A stretch of 64,000 nucleotides of DNA, from contig NZ_JAHXYI010000002.1 of the NCBI RefSeq assembly GCF_019970045.1, forward strand, positions 620,001-684,000, given 5' to 3'. The DNA comes from Chryseobacterium sp. GVT01B. Its GTDB lineage: Bacteria > Bacteroidota > Bacteroidia > Flavobacteriales > Weeksellaceae. Positions 42,486 to 51,887 of this stretch are shown piece by piece. Every line of letters begins with the position of its first letter. Positions within the stretch are counted from its first letter, which is position 1. A program made the position numbers and the translations under genes. The notes under the pieces are model-generated. The model was not told the origin of the DNA. It searched no databases and was given only the letters and a program-made list of their open reading frames with translations.

Positions 42486-43649
42486 ATGAAAATCTTTACC
42501 CTTTTTGTTCTACTATTATCCAATCTGCTTCTATCACAGCAACCAATCAATAGAGATACCAAAAACATTATCACAACAGGAACCGATGATGTCAAAAACG
42601 TAGTTGACGGTACCTTACATAAAATGATTACAAAACCACTGATTCATTCCGCTTCGATTGGTATTGTTTTCAATGGAAAGGAATATATAGGACATTATGG
42701 TGAGTTAGAAGCCGGGAAGAAGAATATTCCAAACAACGAAACAATTTATGAGATTGGTTCATTAAGCAAAACACTTACGGGAATATTGACAGCAAAGGCC
42801 GTACAAGATAAGAAACTGGATATTGATGATGACGTACAAAAGTATTTAGCAGAAAGTTATCCAAATTTAAAATTTAAGAATCGTCCTATTAAAATCAAGG
42901 ATCTTCTGTCACACACCAGCGGTATTCCCGGCATGCTTCCCTTTGAAGCAAATACAATCCTACAGAATTTTACAGATCATGACACTCCAGCCAAGCTCAA
43001 TACATTATATCGGAATTACAAAAAAAAGAATTTCTTGGCGGATCTACATCAGGTAAGAATAGACACAATCTCAGGTTATAAATACTCTTATTCCAGTGCT
43101 GGTACTCAACTTATGGCTTCTATTTTAGAGAAAGTTTACAAAACTGATTTTGAAAAACTTCTGACAGATTATTTATCTGAAAATGTGGGGGCAGAAAATA
43201 CTAAGATAACCCTTTCCAATCGGGAACTGGAGAGACTTGCCCCTGGTTATCATAGTGATAATCCTGTAATTACATCCCCAATGCCAATACTACCCTGGGG
43301 TGCATCAGGTAATGTAAAATCTACTTTACCTGATATGGTAAAATACATACGGTTTCTTTTACAAAAAAACGAGATTACTCAAGAATCATATCGACCTATT
43401 GTAAAGTTTGATCCTGAGTTTAGTATTGGATATTTTTGGAATATTATTACAGACAGTAAAAAATTAGGAACCTATTATTTACATCATGGCGGTGTACCAC
43501 GTTCGCAATGCTACATTTATATCATCCCAAAATATGAACTGGGTATTTTTATTATCACAAATCAAAGTGGCAATAATACCGCTTCAATAATGGAAGAAGC
43601 ATTAACCGAAATATTTGACAAGATCATTCCATCTAATGACAAAGACTAA
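42486..43649 (+). CDS. class C beta-lactamase-like serine hydrolase
   Basis: A 387-residue periplasmic serine hydrolase. The signal peptide is cleaved near LLSQQ. The SxxK motif is SLSK (residues 92-95). The second motif is YSS in KYSYSSAGT where YxN is usual. The third motif is HHGG. It resembles DD-peptidase or esterase members rather than a clinical lactamase. It stands alone between accessory elements. Confidence 0.88.
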   Translation: MKIFTLFVLLLSNLLLSQQPINRDTKNIITTGTDDVKNVVDGTLHKMITKPLIHSASIGIVFNGKEYIGHYGELEAGKKNIPNNETIYEIGSLSKTLTGILTAKAVQDKKLDIDDDVQKYLAESYPNLKFKNRPIKIKDLLSHTSGIPGMLPFEANTILQNFTDHDTPAKLNTLYRNYKKKNFLADLHQVRIDTISGYKYSYSSAGTQLMASILEKVYKTDFEKLLTDYLSENVGAENTKITLSNRELERLAPGYHSDNPVITSPMPILPWGASGNVKSTLPDMVKYIRFLLQKNEITQESYRPIVKFDPEFSIGYFWNIITDSKKLGTYYLHHGGVPRSQCYIYIIPKYELGIFIITNQSGNNTASIMEEALTEIFDKIIPSNDKD

Positions 43650-44193
43650 TACCATACTACTCTATTTTTTTGAAAATGTAAGATAATAGCTTAGGTTATA
43701 TTCCTAAACCCATGTATACTGTTCTATATCATTTTCAGGTTTTTAACGTAAAAAATAATTCTTGTAATTTCTTCAAGGTACATATAAGTAATGCCAACCT
43801 ATATTATTAAATCGAATCTATCAGACACCTTCCATGATAGACATACCGTCACGTAATCACTTAAAAATGAAAGATAGAATTTGCATATATACAAAAAAGA
43901 TGGTCTTCGTAATGAAGACCATCTTTGCGGAGAGTGAGGGATTCGAACTTAGCAATAAAAACTACCTGAATATGAAATAATTAAAATAAAATTCAGACAA
44001 TTGCCACGAATTTGACACAACTCTATATATTTTTATAATCTGCAAAATCTTAAATTCTTGACCAAAGAATTCTTTAGTTTGAATACACAAATATAAAACA
44101 TTTTACCTTAAAGGATCAATTCACTATAATTTATTTAAATATTGTCTAAAATTTGGTCAACATTAGGAGACCGATTAAATCCAGTGATAAGGT
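43650..44193. other. gene-poor stretch before the pseudogene
   Basis: AT-rich, no reading frame of note. It holds the hairpin and tRNA tag at 43896-43948 and an ATTGCCACGAATTTGACACAA segment near 43999 that resembles the TTGCCAC motifs of the direct repeats. Confidence 0.4.
43896..43948. other. hairpin plus tRNA 3'-end fragment (att-like)
   Basis: AAAGATGGTCTTC pairs exactly with GAAGACCATCTTT (13 base pairs). Directly after it GCGGAGAGTGAGGGATTCGAAC (43927-43948) is the complement of a tRNA 3' end (T-loop TTCGAAT, T-stem 3' side, acceptor 3' side), tRNA-Ser-like. Homology stops in the T-loop, so this is a fragment, as left by tRNA-targeting integrases. Confidence 0.55.
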
Positions 44194-44451
44194 TTATCCT
44201 TGCGATTTAAATCCTATCGCTCTGTCAATTGCATAGTTGGGTAAAAAACATGTCTCGTTTCTAATGGTATCAATTACTTTCTTTTATCCGTAGAAATGAA
44301 TGATCTCATTAATTTCATCTTGCCCTCCTCTTTCTATTATACGAGAAATAATCGGTAGATAAGCTTTCACCCAATCAAGCTAATCTACATCAGTATCCAA
44401 AAAAAATTTGGCATGAATTTTTGGACCGATTTTCTGCCTAAGGATATGAAA
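44194..44451 (-). pseudogene. decayed DUF6922-like gene
   Basis: A minus-strand frame reads through two internal stops. Recognisable pieces are FFLDTDVD-stop-LDWVKAYLPIISRIIERG, then GQDEINEIIHFYG-stop-KKVIDTIRNE, then LPNYAIDRAIGF, ending at TAA 44194. This matches the DUF6922 pattern, a short protein often next to AbiEii-type nucleotidyltransferase toxins. No toxin gene remains. The upstream end is uncertain. Confidence 0.6.
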
Positions 44452-44613
44452 CATTATACATTTGAATAGTTGTATTTCCAATAGACTCTGCTGAGAAAAT
44501 ATCTTCTTTTCACCTGGAATCAATAAATATTATTCAATATCCTTAGGGAGAATTTACAATGTGAATGCTCGATATGCAATGAGATCAGATAACTGTTATA
44601 CTAAATTAAATGT

Positions 44614-44815
44614 GTTTTACAGCTTTTTGAATCTGTTCATTTTGTGGCAATTTTTAAGTGAGTTAGAAATTGCTATAGAGCACCACAAACTTTTGGAGTG
44701 TTTTTGAAAATTTCAGCAATTCTTATAACAACAAAATCCTGCAAATTATTGATTTTGCAGGATTATTATTTTTTTAATACCCTATGAAAACTTCCGTTTT
44801 CACATCTTGCGGAGA
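44614..44815. repeat. ~200-base direct repeat, copy A
   Basis: It begins GTTTTACAGCTTTTTGAATCTGTT and runs through TGTGGCAATTTTTAA, a CCACAAACTTTTGGAGT segment, a hairpin AATCCTGCAAA/TTTGCAGGATT (44735-44764) and GAAAACTTCCGTTTTC-CATCTTGCGG. Copy B at 47437-47632 matches in the same order and orientation. Confidence 0.7.
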
Positions 44816-44820
44816 GTAAG
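44809..44820. other. att-like motif 3
   Basis: GCGGAGAGTAAG at the right edge of repeat A matches GCGGAGAGTGAG at 43927 except one base. Confidence 0.4.
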
Positions 44821-45058
44821 ATAAAACCACCTTCTCTTTAAATCTCTTTATTAATTGACATTTTCTGAAATTAAGATTCAGTTACTCACTAAATTACGCA
44901 TTTCAAAATATAGGTTCTTGATTCGTTTGAGTAATAATCTCCATTACCCCAATGTCCAGAATCTGAAACATCCTTAGTCATTTTCTTTATCACCGGAGTT
45001 TTGGGTAGTAGCATGACTTAGAAATTTTAACGTCAATATAACTACAGCTTTAAACATC
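44821..45058. other. short gap before the fibrinogen-like gene
   Basis: AT-rich, no gene. It contains only the 3' flank of the minus-strand gene that ends at 45059. Confidence 0.35.
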
Positions 45059-46762
45059 TTAACGCGCCCAAAGAACTGCTTTGTAGAAGCCTGCTCCATT
45101 CAGTCCTACTTTTGGAATAGCACAAAATGATAACGTATCTAACATACTGTTTGCATTACCAGATCCTATATTAGAAGCTGAATTAAAACTTATAACACCA
45201 ATTCCTAATGCACTATCAGCTGTGTTAAAAATTTCACTCTGTTCATTATTTGTTAATACTCCAAATCTTGCTCTGGTCTGGTAACTATTTGCACCTATAT
45301 TTACACCATTGGCAAGCGCTCCTCCATACCAACTATATGCGTTTCCAGGAGTATAGTATGTAGAAGGGACCCCACTATCTGTACATGGCTGATTCAAATA
45401 CTGATTAGCAATGTTAGTATTTAATGTAGCATTCGCTAAAGCTTTAGGTGTTCCAGCTGTAGGAATAGTAAAAGAAGTTAAATCGGGAGTTGTTACAAAA
45501 TCTACCCAAAATTCTTTACTTTGTAGATAATTATATGGAGCATATAAAGCATTTTCTGTACTCGTATCTGTAATATCAAAGTCAGAATCATTAAAAGGTG
45601 TTCCTGATGCCCATTTTGCTGATGAATACCTAAAATCAGTATTATTATTCATAGACTTTAAAATAAGAGTCCATCCTCCACCATTATCGGTCATATTACA
45701 ATATACTTGTTCCGCGCAGTAAGCATTAGCACTTCCATCCGGATCTATCCAATATAATCCATTACCTGTTGATAAACCTGATGATAAGATTTCTTTACAT
45801 GATCTCTTTAACGGTCCTATATTCACCCCTGAAGGAAGTACTTTAACAGAAGTTGTAAAAGATTTATTGCCACATGAACTACTAACTGTAGCAGTAACAA
45901 TATACATTCCAGCGGCCATTCCTGCTGGAACAATAAGGCTTGTATCAGCCGTATTAGTACTGGTAAAAGATAATGCAGGATCATTAGCTACCCAGGATAT
46001 AAATGTAGATCCTGTATCTAATCCTATGGATAAAGATATATTACTTCCTGCACTAACCGCACAAGGGAAAGCTGTAATTCCTGAAGTTACTCCATCAATA
46101 GCAACAACTAATTCATTAGAATATGCCGATCCACAAGCATTAACTACGGCCCTACGGAATCTTGTAGCTACGGGAAGTACTGGTGGATTATAATTTTGAG
46201 TATTACTTGATGGTATTGTTGTCCATATAGCCCCTCCATCGGTACTTTGTTGCCATGTATAGGTTACATTTCCTCCAATTCCGGGATCTGCAGCAGAAGA
46301 AGAAAAAGATCCAGGGGAATTGTTGATATTTGGATTGTAACATCCATAAGGTTTACTATGAGAAATAACTCCTGCTGTTAAGGTTGGATTACAGGCTGTA
46401 GGAGTTACAGCCCCTCCCCCTATGGAAGATACACTTTTCATACGAAATACTCCTGTAGCGGCATCTACCATCACAATTGAATCTGTTTTAAGACCACTAA
46501 CCAAACCCTCTGCTCTCAAAGGATTAACAACTGCCTTTACATGAAGTTGATGGGTTGGAACTATGGTTCCAATTCCCGTTTTACCATGAGACAGAACAAC
46601 AAAGTCATCACTTTGTTGACCCGTGGCAGGAACTCCTGTAGTAGGATTGTTTTTATCTCCATCCACATGGAATACCCCTTGTGGATTTGTGGTATTTATC
46701 CCCACTTGACCGTAAGACAAAATGCCCAAAAGAACAGTTGTCAGTAAATAAATTGTTCTCAT
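45059..46762 (-). CDS. secreted protein with fibrinogen-like lectin segment
   Basis: A 567-residue exported protein. It has a signal peptide (to about residue 19), an N-terminal repeat-type region common in Flavobacterial surface proteins (VGINTTNPQGVFHVDG, 20-35), two Ig/PKD-like segments (about 130-220 and 225-310), and residues 321-371 with SCKEIL, GLYWIDPDG, YCNMTDNGGGWTLI. The last matches the start of fibrinogen-like/intelectin domains. A 195-residue Cys/Trp/Asn-rich tail ends KAVLWAR, without a type IX secretion tail signature. It probably binds glycans outside the cell. Confidence 0.8.
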   Translation of the reverse strand: MRTIYLLTTVLLGILSYGQVGINTTNPQGVFHVDGDKNNPTTGVPATGQQSDDFVVLSHGKTGIGTIVPTHQLHVKAVVNPLRAEGLVSGLKTDSIVMVDAATGVFRMKSVSSIGGGAVTPTACNPTLTAGVISHSKPYGCYNPNINNSPGSFSSSAADPGIGGNVTYTWQQSTDGGAIWTTIPSSNTQNYNPPVLPVATRFRRAVVNACGSAYSNELVVAIDGVTSGITAFPCAVSAGSNISLSIGLDTGSTFISWVANDPALSFTSTNTADTSLIVPAGMAAGMYIVTATVSSSCGNKSFTTSVKVLPSGVNIGPLKRSCKEILSSGLSTGNGLYWIDPDGSANAYCAEQVYCNMTDNGGGWTLILKSMNNNTDFRYSSAKWASGTPFNDSDFDITDTSTENALYAPYNYLQSKEFWVDFVTTPDLTSFTIPTAGTPKALANATLNTNIANQYLNQPCTDSGVPSTYYTPGNAYSWYGGALANGVNIGANSYQTRARFGVLTNNEQSEIFNTADSALGIGVISFNSASNIGSGNANSMLDTLSFCAIPKVGLNGAGFYKAVLWAR

Positions 46763-48031
46763 CTGTAAAATAAATTTTAGTTCATATTATTAGTTTAAGA
46801 ACTCTGTATCAGTCCTTTTGTTTTTCATTATCTGGAAACTTCCAAATAATAGTACTTCTCTCTAATTGCTCTATTTATAATATCATGATAAACAAACATC
46901 AGATTACAGGGAAGACTTAACAAAATTAAAAGAATATTCGTTCGTATTTACTTGACAACCAGTCATATTATCACTAATCCAGTGTAGTTTATTTACTAGT
47001 ATTAGGGTACCTAACTCTACACAAAACAGCGGTAGCTATTCCTGTTTTTAGATGAGTATTGGTATTACTGGTGAAACAAAAAGACCATTTAATTATATTA
47101 ATTAGAATTATTTAGCTTTGAAAATAAAAAATCCCCAGAAATTCCAGGGATAAACTAATTACGTGATAACTCAAATTTAACGTGAGAATCAGCAGCAAAA
47201 TTAATCAAATTAGGCTTATTTTCAAACTGCAAACATCAATCCTCACTCTTAGTCACGATTGCGTGTTTTGCACATTCAATAAGTTCCGAGGAATGTTAAT
47301 CATCATCTTTCATTTGTTTATTGATCCAGTTCTACTAACATAATTCAATATTTTAAATGTTATAAATCTCAAACTAAAAGTTCCACGAATCAAAATATTG
47401 AGACCCACACACGTTCATTACAGATCAAATAAACGCATTTTTACAGCTTTTTGAATCTGTTATTGTGGCTATTTTAATCGATTTAAAAATTGCCACATAA
47501 TTGCCACAAGCTTTTGGAGTATTTATGAAAATCCCAGCAATTATTGCAAATAAATAAATCCTGCAAATCATTAATTTTACAGGATTTATTATTTTTTAAT
47601 CTTTTTGAAAACTTCCATTTTCGCATCTTGCGCCCCATTGGTACAAAACTCGAACCTTTTGTTAGAAGAGTTACAAAAACTACATGCTCTCGATCATAAC
47701 GACCATCTTAATAAATCAGCTCTGAACAGTTTCCAATTCCGGATGGTCTCATAATAAAAGTAACCGGTAAAAAGATAGCTAATGTACTGTGGACAGCCTC
47801 TTCTACGTCTGTCAAAAGACTACCGCATAACGGATCACTTCCCAAGGGCCCCTTCCATTATTCAGTTTCCTTTTGACCACACTTCCTTTTGACCACATTT
47901 CCTGGCAGCTTTCTTTTTTTCGGTTTTTCTTTTGAAAAATAAGAAAGTAACCTGAAGTGAGAAAAAATCAAACAAATGTTTAGCAAAAGTACGGGAAATA
48001 AAAAGGCTCTGCCATACTCAGAGCATCAACG
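46763..48031. other. 1269-base accessory non-coding stretch
   Basis: Between the lectin gene and radC there is no intact gene. It contains direct-repeat copy B, a stem ATCCC-GGGAT near 47130, a short reading-frame fragment EELQKLHALDHNDHLNK (about 47662-47712) that could be a gene remnant, and two tandem TTCCTTTTGACCACA units near 47868 and 47884. Confidence 0.5.
47437..47632. repeat. ~200-base direct repeat, copy B
   Basis: It matches copy A (44614-44815) from TTTTTACAGCTTTTTGAATCTGTT to GAAAACTTCCATTTTCGCATCTTGCG, including the hairpin AAATCCTGC/CAGGATTT (47557-47587). Only the left part of the GCGGAGAG tag is kept (CTTGCGCC). By eye identity is roughly three quarters. Confidence 0.7.
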
Positions 48032-48475
48032 ATGAAATATAGCATAGTAAACGAAATCAAATTAACCTATTCCAGAAAGGGAAATAGTGAAAAAAATGTA
48101 TTGATTCCCCAAGATGTCATAGACGTTTTCAGGGAACATTTTGACACTGATCAGATCGATTACAAAGAGTCATTTTATGCCATGTATATGAATCAGGCCA
48201 ATAAAGTTTTAGAAATACAAAAAATATCAGAGTCCGGAATTAATTCTTCTTTGGTTGACATTAGAATTATTATGCAGGGCGCTTAATTATGTAATGCAGT
48301 ATCTCTTATTATAGCCGATAACCATCCTTCTGGAAATCTAAAACCTTCCACTGAAGATATTAGTATCACCCGGAAAATAAAAGAAGCTGGCCAATTACTT
48401 AATATCAATCTTCTTGATCATTGTATACTGACCCCAACAGACTTTATCTCGTTTTCAGATGAAGGAATACTATAA
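48032..48475 (+). pseudogene. radC/JAB-domain gene broken by an in-frame stop
   Basis: Codons 1-84 give MKYSIVNEIKL... to IIMQGA, then a TAA stop (48284-48286). The same frame continues with CNAVSLIIADNHPSGNLKPSTED and FISFSDEGIL, ending at TAA 48475. Joined, it is a normal 147-residue RadC-like JAB protein of the kind carried on Bacteroidetes mobile elements. The stop looks like a TTA-to-TAA change. The metal motif reads ADNHPSG instead of AHNHPSG, so the first His is also lost. Confidence 0.8.
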
Positions 48476-48497
48476 GTAATATCATTTGTGAAAGAGT

Positions 48498-48531
48498 AAG
48501 AATCCAGGTCAATAATTGGCTCTGGATTCTT
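48498..48531. terminator. hairpin after radC remnant
   Basis: AAGAATCCAG (48498-48507) pairs with CTGGATTCTT (48522-48531). It may end transcription from the radC side. Confidence 0.6.
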
Positions 48532-48539
48532 GTGACGTC

Positions 48540-48580
48540 GCGAAAAGATGACCGGTTTTAAAGGCTGGTCATCTTTTCGC
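48540..48580. terminator. second hairpin, before traQ stop
   Basis: GCGAAAAGATGACC (48540-48553) pairs exactly with GGTCATCTTTTCGC (48567-48580). The minus strand has a T-run in the arm, so it can stop the tra operon. Confidence 0.6.
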
Positions 48581-48629
48581 AAACATTAAAAAAGATTAAA
48601 AGTAGTCAGGATCTGCACTAAACAAATAT

Positions 48630-49103
48630 TTAGAAAGCTAAAGAACTGACTTCTCTATTCCCATTTTTGCTGTTAAACTGAAAGTCAATTTTCTTCTCAT
48701 TTCCAAAACTGTCATAAATCCACACCGTAAATGACTGTGAAACTTCAGAAGTTGAAGTATAATATAGTCTGAATTCTCTTTCAAAAAGCCTATAGGAATC
48801 ATTGGGGAAATACGGTTGAGTATTGTAGTATTGTAATTTCCCTGTTCCCTCAAACTGAAAATACCGGAGATGATATTGAGTATCTGCAAAATTACCTTCA
48901 GGAAGAATTTTAATACGAATTTCAACATACTCATCTTTGGCAATATCCTTAGGAACAGGCATAACTGAAATCTCAAAAGGGAAATTCTGCCGGATTTCAA
49001 GGTCCTGTGCACATGAAGAAAGGCCGAGCTCACTTACCAGTAAAACAAGCAGTATAAATAAAGTAGAAAGGATAGATCTTCTTATTTTTATTATAGTATT
49101 CAT
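48630..49103 (-). CDS. traQ: conjugative transposon protein TraQ (DUF3872)
   Basis: A 157-residue exported protein with a lipobox-like LSSCAQ after the signal segment. The DUF3872 body has FPFEISVMPVPKDI and FREYRL-like Tyr-rich strands (FEREFRLYYTSTSEVSQSF). It belongs to the transfer apparatus of CTnDOT-like elements. It is the last gene of the tra operon here. traO precedes it directly, with no traP between. Confidence 0.85.
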   Translation of the reverse strand: MNTIIKIRRSILSTLFILLVLLVSELGLSSCAQDLEIRQNFPFEISVMPVPKDIAKDEYVEIRIKILPEGNFADTQYHLRYFQFEGTGKLQYYNTQPYFPNDSYRLFEREFRLYYTSTSEVSQSFTVWIYDSFGNEKKIDFQFNSKNGNREVSSLAF

Positions 49104-49115
49104 ATTATTATTGTT

Positions 49116-49673
49116 TTATAAATTAAATCTTATACTTATTCCCAGAGATGGGTTTAGTAGTTTTCCAGATGTATTCCAGAGCACTTTCGCTCTTCCGGAA
49201 ATAATCAGTACCCACCGATCTGACAGGTAGGTTTCAAGGCTTAATCCTCCGCCAGCACCATACATAAAAGAAGATTCACTAATTAATTGAGCACCATCAT
49301 ATAACGCCGTATTTCCACTGTTAATTTTTTCGTATCCAGCTATGGCATATAATGAAACATTTATCACAAAATTTCTGCTTCTATCGGATATAAGATTGAA
49401 ACTATATCCACCCAGTCCCATGTAAGTTTCTACGGCAATAGCTGTTTCCTTGTAATCAATTATCCGCCTATCGTACTCAAATGAGTAGGTACTGTAATGC
49501 CCCTTCCCAGAATGAACAACCATTCCTACCCCTGCATAATAATTTTTGGATATTTCCTGCTGCAGTAATCCGGCATTAAATTCTACTCCTATTTGATTGG
49601 GAAACATACGCTGAGCTGTCAGGCTGCTGCTGAAAATAAGCAACAGATATATAATAGTTAATATCTTTTTCAT
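49116..49673 (-). CDS. traO: conjugative transposon protein TraO
   Basis: A 185-residue outer-membrane-type protein with a signal peptide (cleavage near LTAQ) and a beta-strand pattern ending LGISIRFNL. The family has VGVE/IGVEFNAG and GAGGGLSLETYLSDRW landmarks. It likely contributes an outer-membrane part of the transfer channel. It ends 12 bases before traQ begins and starts 1 base from traN's end. Confidence 0.85.
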   Translation of the reverse strand: MKKILTIIYLLLIFSSSLTAQRMFPNQIGVEFNAGLLQQEISKNYYAGVGMVVHSGKGHYSTYSFEYDRRIIDYKETAIAVETYMGLGGYSFNLISDRSRNFVINVSLYAIAGYEKINSGNTALYDGAQLISESSFMYGAGGGLSLETYLSDRWVLIISGRAKVLWNTSGKLLNPSLGISIRFNL

Positions 49674-49674
49674 C

Positions 49675-50571
49675 TTACTTCATTTGTATGGGTAAATCTT
49701 TTAAAATTCTGGCTTGAATAAGATCATCATTTTCTATCTGAAGTTTCTGATGACGATTTCCGTTCTTTTCGAACATCTCGATTCTCAATACCTTCCCATC
49801 CAGCAGGCTCACCTGATCCAGCAGAAAAATCATCCTGTTTTCAGATTGATGAGAGACATTATCAATCTGCGGATATGCACGAATCGGTTTAAGCAATTTA
49901 TCCTGTACAATAGCCCTCTTCAGGTTTCTCTTATCAGCTACTTTAAATTGAATAAAATCAATTTCGTAATCCATTGGACTGCTGTTTTTAATCTCAATAA
50001 CAAAGTAAATTTTTCCTTCATCAACATATAGGGATCTCAACGAAAACTGAATTCCATAACTTTTCGTACTGATATGTTTAAAGATCCTTTTAGGATAATG
50101 GTATAGGTTTTCAAGAAACCTTTGCACAACCGTTCCTGATCCCAAATCTTCAAAGAAAACTTCCGTAAAATTTTCCTTTTCTTTCATTCGCTGCAAGTTC
50201 AAAAGGTCATAGCTCAACGTATTAGGATGCGAATTGTAGACAACCTCAAAGCTGTAAAATTTTCCATCTTCAGTAATTACCGAGAAATTAGTCTCCTCCT
50301 CAAAATCACGTACTGACGATTTAAGCCTTAGAACGTTCCCAATATCTTCAGCCTTACCAGCAATAAGAAAATCACTCCCAAGGTCAACATAGCGGATCAA
50401 TGAAGGAAACAGGAGATGGGTAGTTTTCTGGTAGGTAACTTCAATTCGGTATGACTCTACTTTAGCCTCGTGCGGTAAACTATCTATTACTGTAGAATCC
50501 TGGGCATATATCTTACTTATGAGCAATATAAAAATGAAGATGAAAGTTTGATGACGTATTTTTGAATTCAT
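49675..50571 (-). CDS. traN: conjugative transposon protein TraN (DUF4138)
   Basis: A 298-residue periplasmic protein with signal peptide (cleavage near IYAQ). It matches DUF4138/TraN by TTHLLFPSLIRYVDLGSDFLIAG near the start and YFVIEIKNSSPMDYEIDFIQFKVADKR in the middle. It is a VirB9-like component of the type IV secretion core. It follows traM by 17 bases. Confidence 0.9.
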   Translation of the reverse strand: MNSKIRHQTFIFIFILLISKIYAQDSTVIDSLPHEAKVESYRIEVTYQKTTHLLFPSLIRYVDLGSDFLIAGKAEDIGNVLRLKSSVRDFEEETNFSVITEDGKFYSFEVVYNSHPNTLSYDLLNLQRMKEKENFTEVFFEDLGSGTVVQRFLENLYHYPKRIFKHISTKSYGIQFSLRSLYVDEGKIYFVIEIKNSSPMDYEIDFIQFKVADKRNLKRAIVQDKLLKPIRAYPQIDNVSHQSENRMIFLLDQVSLLDGKVLRIEMFEKNGNRHQKLQIENDDLIQARILKDLPIQMK

Positions 50572-50588
50572 AATGTAGTGGTTTGTGA

Positions 50589-51887
50589 TTAATTATTTTT
50601 TGAAACAAGAAATACCTGATGCCCGGCCTTTGCCAAGACTTTAGACTGCCTCACTCTCTTTTGAAAATACCCTGATAATCCTTGAACGACTCCCCTGCTC
50701 AAATCAGCACTAACCTGCTGTCCGGCTGACTGTGTCATCATAATACTAGTTCCTGAGCTTTGACTCATATTGGCAACAATATCATTAACCGCATTTTGTT
50801 CTGGTGAATAAGAAATGTAAACACCAGGCTGACCATCATTATCATGAATATTAATCTCAACCGGATAAATATTTTCCTTATATTCTATAGACGATATTTT
50901 AAGCCGTAGTCTTCCACCTTGAAATTTTACAGAAGCAGTAAGCAGTGTTCCAACCGGTATTTCTGTTTGCCCGAGAATCATAGCTTCTGAAAGTCTGATT
51001 AATATTGTACTTTCATTGGTCAAGACTTTTGTTTCATGAATAATGCCTTTGATCACATTTTTGGAATGGAACTGCCTGTCTGAACCATTATGAATACCTT
51101 CAAACCTATTATGATAAAGTTCTGTCACAAAAGAACTGTCAGAGAGTGCCCTGTATAATGATGAAACAATATTTCTTCTGACAGGTTTTGCAGATGTTAT
51201 AAAAATCTGCTTCTCTTCAGGTTTTTTATCTTCCGGAACTTTTCCTGGATGCTCTTCCACTTTAGAAGATGCAGGGAGATACTTCGCAGCCATTTGATAG
51301 GATTTTTCCATCAATGCGAGCTGATCATTGATCCCGAATGCTGCAGGTGGCTGATTATTTTGTAAAGTTTCATTTTTTAATCTTGAGATTTCTTTCTTAA
51401 GATGATTGACCTGCTGATCATCTTTTTGATAGAAAGAATGTAAGGTACTCTGGGCATCCCTATAACTATTAAGAGCATTCCGATCAGAATAGGAATGTCC
51501 ATCTGTATTACCTGGCACTCTGCCTGGCTCTACATTAGAATGTACCTTATTCTGATCAGTCCAATAATCAGATAATGTTGCCATCGCATTCTTTTTTTCC
51601 TCACTTTTCTTCTCTAAAAGCTCCTGCTCATAAGCTTTCTGTTTATCAGACTGAAGCTGGTCTCCTTTTGCCTGCGGGATGCCCGTGTTAAAACCAGAAT
51701 CTTCGATGATTTTACTTTCTTTGGGTTTAAAGATCAGATAGAAACAGAAAGCGCATACTATGATCATTAAAAAATAAATGACAGGCTTTTTAGCTCCCTC
51801 CCACTTTAATTTTTTAACGCTGTCGGATCCATTTTCTGACCCAGGTGACTCACCTTCCGTTATTTGAATTTTATTTGAATTTCTCAT
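50589..51887 (-). CDS. traM: conjugative transposon protein TraM
   Basis: A 432-residue VirB10-like protein with a cytoplasmic N-terminus, one membrane helix (about 32-50), a long charged, Gln-rich coiled region (about 60-240), and a conserved C-terminal domain (about 280-430; VLTNESTILIRLSEAMILG, GTLLTASVKFQGGRLRLKISSIE). I start at ATG 51887 (MRNSNK). The open frame to 52028 is a run-through of the traL region. It overlaps the traL end by 17 bases. Confidence 0.88.
   Translation of the reverse strand: MRNSNKIQITEGESPGSENGSDSVKKLKWEGAKKPVIYFLMIIVCAFCFYLIFKPKESKIIEDSGFNTGIPQAKGDQLQSDKQKAYEQELLEKKSEEKKNAMATLSDYWTDQNKVHSNVEPGRVPGNTDGHSYSDRNALNSYRDAQSTLHSFYQKDDQQVNHLKKEISRLKNETLQNNQPPAAFGINDQLALMEKSYQMAAKYLPASSKVEEHPGKVPEDKKPEEKQIFITSAKPVRRNIVSSLYRALSDSSFVTELYHNRFEGIHNGSDRQFHSKNVIKGIIHETKVLTNESTILIRLSEAMILGQTEIPVGTLLTASVKFQGGRLRLKISSIEYKENIYPVEINIHDNDGQPGVYISYSPEQNAVNDIVANMSQSSGTSIMMTQSAGQQVSADLSRGVVQGLSGYFQKRVRQSKVLAKAGHQVFLVSKNN

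Noticed and set aside
43927..43948. Full tRNA gene
   Set aside because: Only the 3' end and T-loop are present. The sequence beyond 43948 cannot form the T-stem or anticodon arm.
47662..47750. Coding fragment EELQKLHALDHNDHLNK
   Set aside because: It reads like protein but is too short, has no start and matches no family I recognise. Noted only in the gap description.
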